Below, piece by piece: positions 5,228-6,133 of a stretch of 6,133 nucleotides of DNA; position 1 is the first letter of the stretch, and each line of letters begins with the position of its first letter. The stretch is from SOIA01 sp050116035 (GTDB lineage Bacteria; Acidobacteriota; Aminicenantia; Aminicenantales; Aminicenantaceae): the NCBI GenBank assembly GCA_050116035.1, contig JASFPJ010000212.1:1-6133 (forward strand). The letters run 5' to 3'. The notes under the pieces were generated by a model. That model was not told the DNA's origin, ran no database searches, and worked only from the letters and a program-made list of their open reading frames with translations. The translations under genes and the position numbers were made by a program.

Positions 5228-6133
5228 ATGAAAAAAAAAGTTCTCTTCTCCGCCTCCCTCTTCCATTCGCTCAATGATGCGGCCACTGTGACTGTCCCTA
5301 TGGTTTTCCCCCTCCTCTACAGTCAACAATTCATCATAAAAAAATATTTTCACATCGGTCTCCTATCCAATTTAGGGCTTTTAACTACATTTCTCTTCCA
5401 GATTATTATTGCCAACCTATCCCATAAACACGAATACAAACACATACTTCTTTTCAGTTACTTGGGGATTTGCCTTTCTCTGACACTCATGACATTCTCA
5501 TCCACCTTCGCGGCTTTTATGATCATTTATTTGACCATGCGGATATTCAACAGTTTTTACCACTCCATCGGGATTGCCTGGGTTTCAAAAACCCACCCCA
5601 GCAAGCGAATGGATTTTGCGATGGGAATCCAGAGCGGTTCAGGAAATCTCGGCGTACTCATCGCTTTCGTGTCTTCCGGTTTCCTGGCTCAGAGTCTCGG
5701 TTGGAAAATTCCACTCTATGTCTGGGCTTGTGCCGGCTTCATTCTGGGCTCGATAAGCTTTTTGGCTGTGAGAAAGGTATCCACTCAAAGTGAAGAAATT
5801 TTCAAGCCGGATTTTTCCTCCTGGATGGAGACGTTGAAAAACATCAAAATCTATATTCCCGGTTTCGCATTCGGAGGGGCCTGCTGGGGAACCACAGTGT
5901 TTTTCGCCCCTTCCCTGTTCAACCACAGGTTCGAGGTCCCGCTCGGGCAAACAGGTCTCTACCTGGCTGCATGGATAGGGATTGGGACTGTAATGACCTA
6001 TTTCTTTGGTTTTTTAAGCCGGAGATTCGGACGTCTGAGGTTATCTCTTTATGCATTCAGCGGCGCGACAGTTTTTCTTTTCTTGTTGGGTTTAGTCCCT
6101 GTGATGGAACTCGCACTAGTGAGTCTTTTTTTC
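5228..6133 (+). CDS. Major facilitator superfamily transporter, N-terminal part (runs off window)
   Basis: An open frame runs without a stop from ATG 5228 to the last base (302 residues). About nine hydrophobic segments are visible, at roughly residues 5-31, 42-63, 72-90, 93-112, 137-158, 161-181, 210-231, 243-263 and 272-293, plus the start of a tenth. A longer loop (about 182-208) sits between halves, so it should be a 12-helix MFS carrier. The phrases FHSLNDA (12-18), YHSIGIAWVSKTHPSKRMDFAMGI (111-134) and SGSGNLG (136-142) resemble the fosmidomycin-resistance-protein-like branch, which suggests proton-driven export. The substrate cannot be told. The inter-half motif GFLSRRFGRL (261-270) is a good motif A copy, while the equivalent loop after helix 2 (ANLSHKHEYKHILL) is degenerate. 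It is divergent from the glycosylasparaginase gene, 141 bp apart, and has only a weak ribosome site. Confidence 0.88.
   Translation, partial: MKKKVLFSASLFHSLNDAATVTVPMVFPLLYSQQFIIKKYFHIGLLSNLGLLTTFLFQIIIANLSHKHEYKHILLFSYLGICLSLTLMTFSSTFAAFMIIYLTMRIFNSFYHSIGIAWVSKTHPSKRMDFAMGIQSGSGNLGVLIAFVSSGFLAQSLGWKIPLYVWACAGFILGSISFLAVRKVSTQSEEIFKPDFSSWMETLKNIKIYIPGFAFGGACWGTTVFFAPSLFNHRFEVPLGQTGLYLAAWIGIGTVMTYFFGFLSRRFGRLRLSLYAFSGATVFLFLLGLVPVMELALVSLFF

Overview
The window looks like chromosomal DNA from an anaerobic, Gram-negative-type bacterium. Acidobacteriota in the broad sense, such as an Aminicenantes-like lineage, is my best guess. Three things point that way. There is a rubredoxin plus a two-iron desulfoferrodoxin, the superoxide-reductase kit of anaerobes. 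There is a secreted protein of the 'VWFA-related domain' type, which is abundant in Acidobacteria. There are several exported proteins: two lipoproteins, a Tat substrate and a Sec substrate. The taxonomic call is inference; no rRNA or marker gene is present. I see no mobile element, CRISPR array, tRNA or rRNA.

Layout. Positions 1-129 hold the 3' end of a rubredoxin gene. After a 100-bp gap with a strong stem-loop comes the desulfoferrodoxin gene (230-607, +). A VanZ-like membrane protein (691-1125, -) converges on it. A 288-bp divergent intergenic region carries the promoter of an RlpA-type lipoprotein (1414-2052, +). That gene converges, 8 bp apart, on a two-gene minus-strand operon: a secreted VWFA-related protein (3813-2620) followed by a TPR lipoprotein (2585-2061). 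The TPR protein appears to start at CTG; the conventional start would delete its signal peptide. Upstream on the same strand is a Tat-exported glycosylasparaginase-like Ntn hydrolase (5086-4028). Divergent from it, an MFS transporter (5228 to beyond the end) begins just downstream of a near-consensus promoter.

Function. The rubredoxin/desulfoferrodoxin pair forms a superoxide-reduction pathway. RlpA and VanZ-like proteins belong to the cell envelope, and the VWFA-related/TPR pair is an exported module of unknown purpose. The glycosylasparaginase and the transporter are divergent neighbours that might share an amide or glyco-amino-acid pathway, but nothing in the sequence proves it.

Most of the window is ordinary. 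The points that deserve a second look are the stem-loop and mini-ORF before dfx, the CTG-started lipoprotein and its VWFA partner with a degenerate metal site, the short-leader promoters, and an 11-bp inverted repeat flanking the vanZ-rlpA divergent region.
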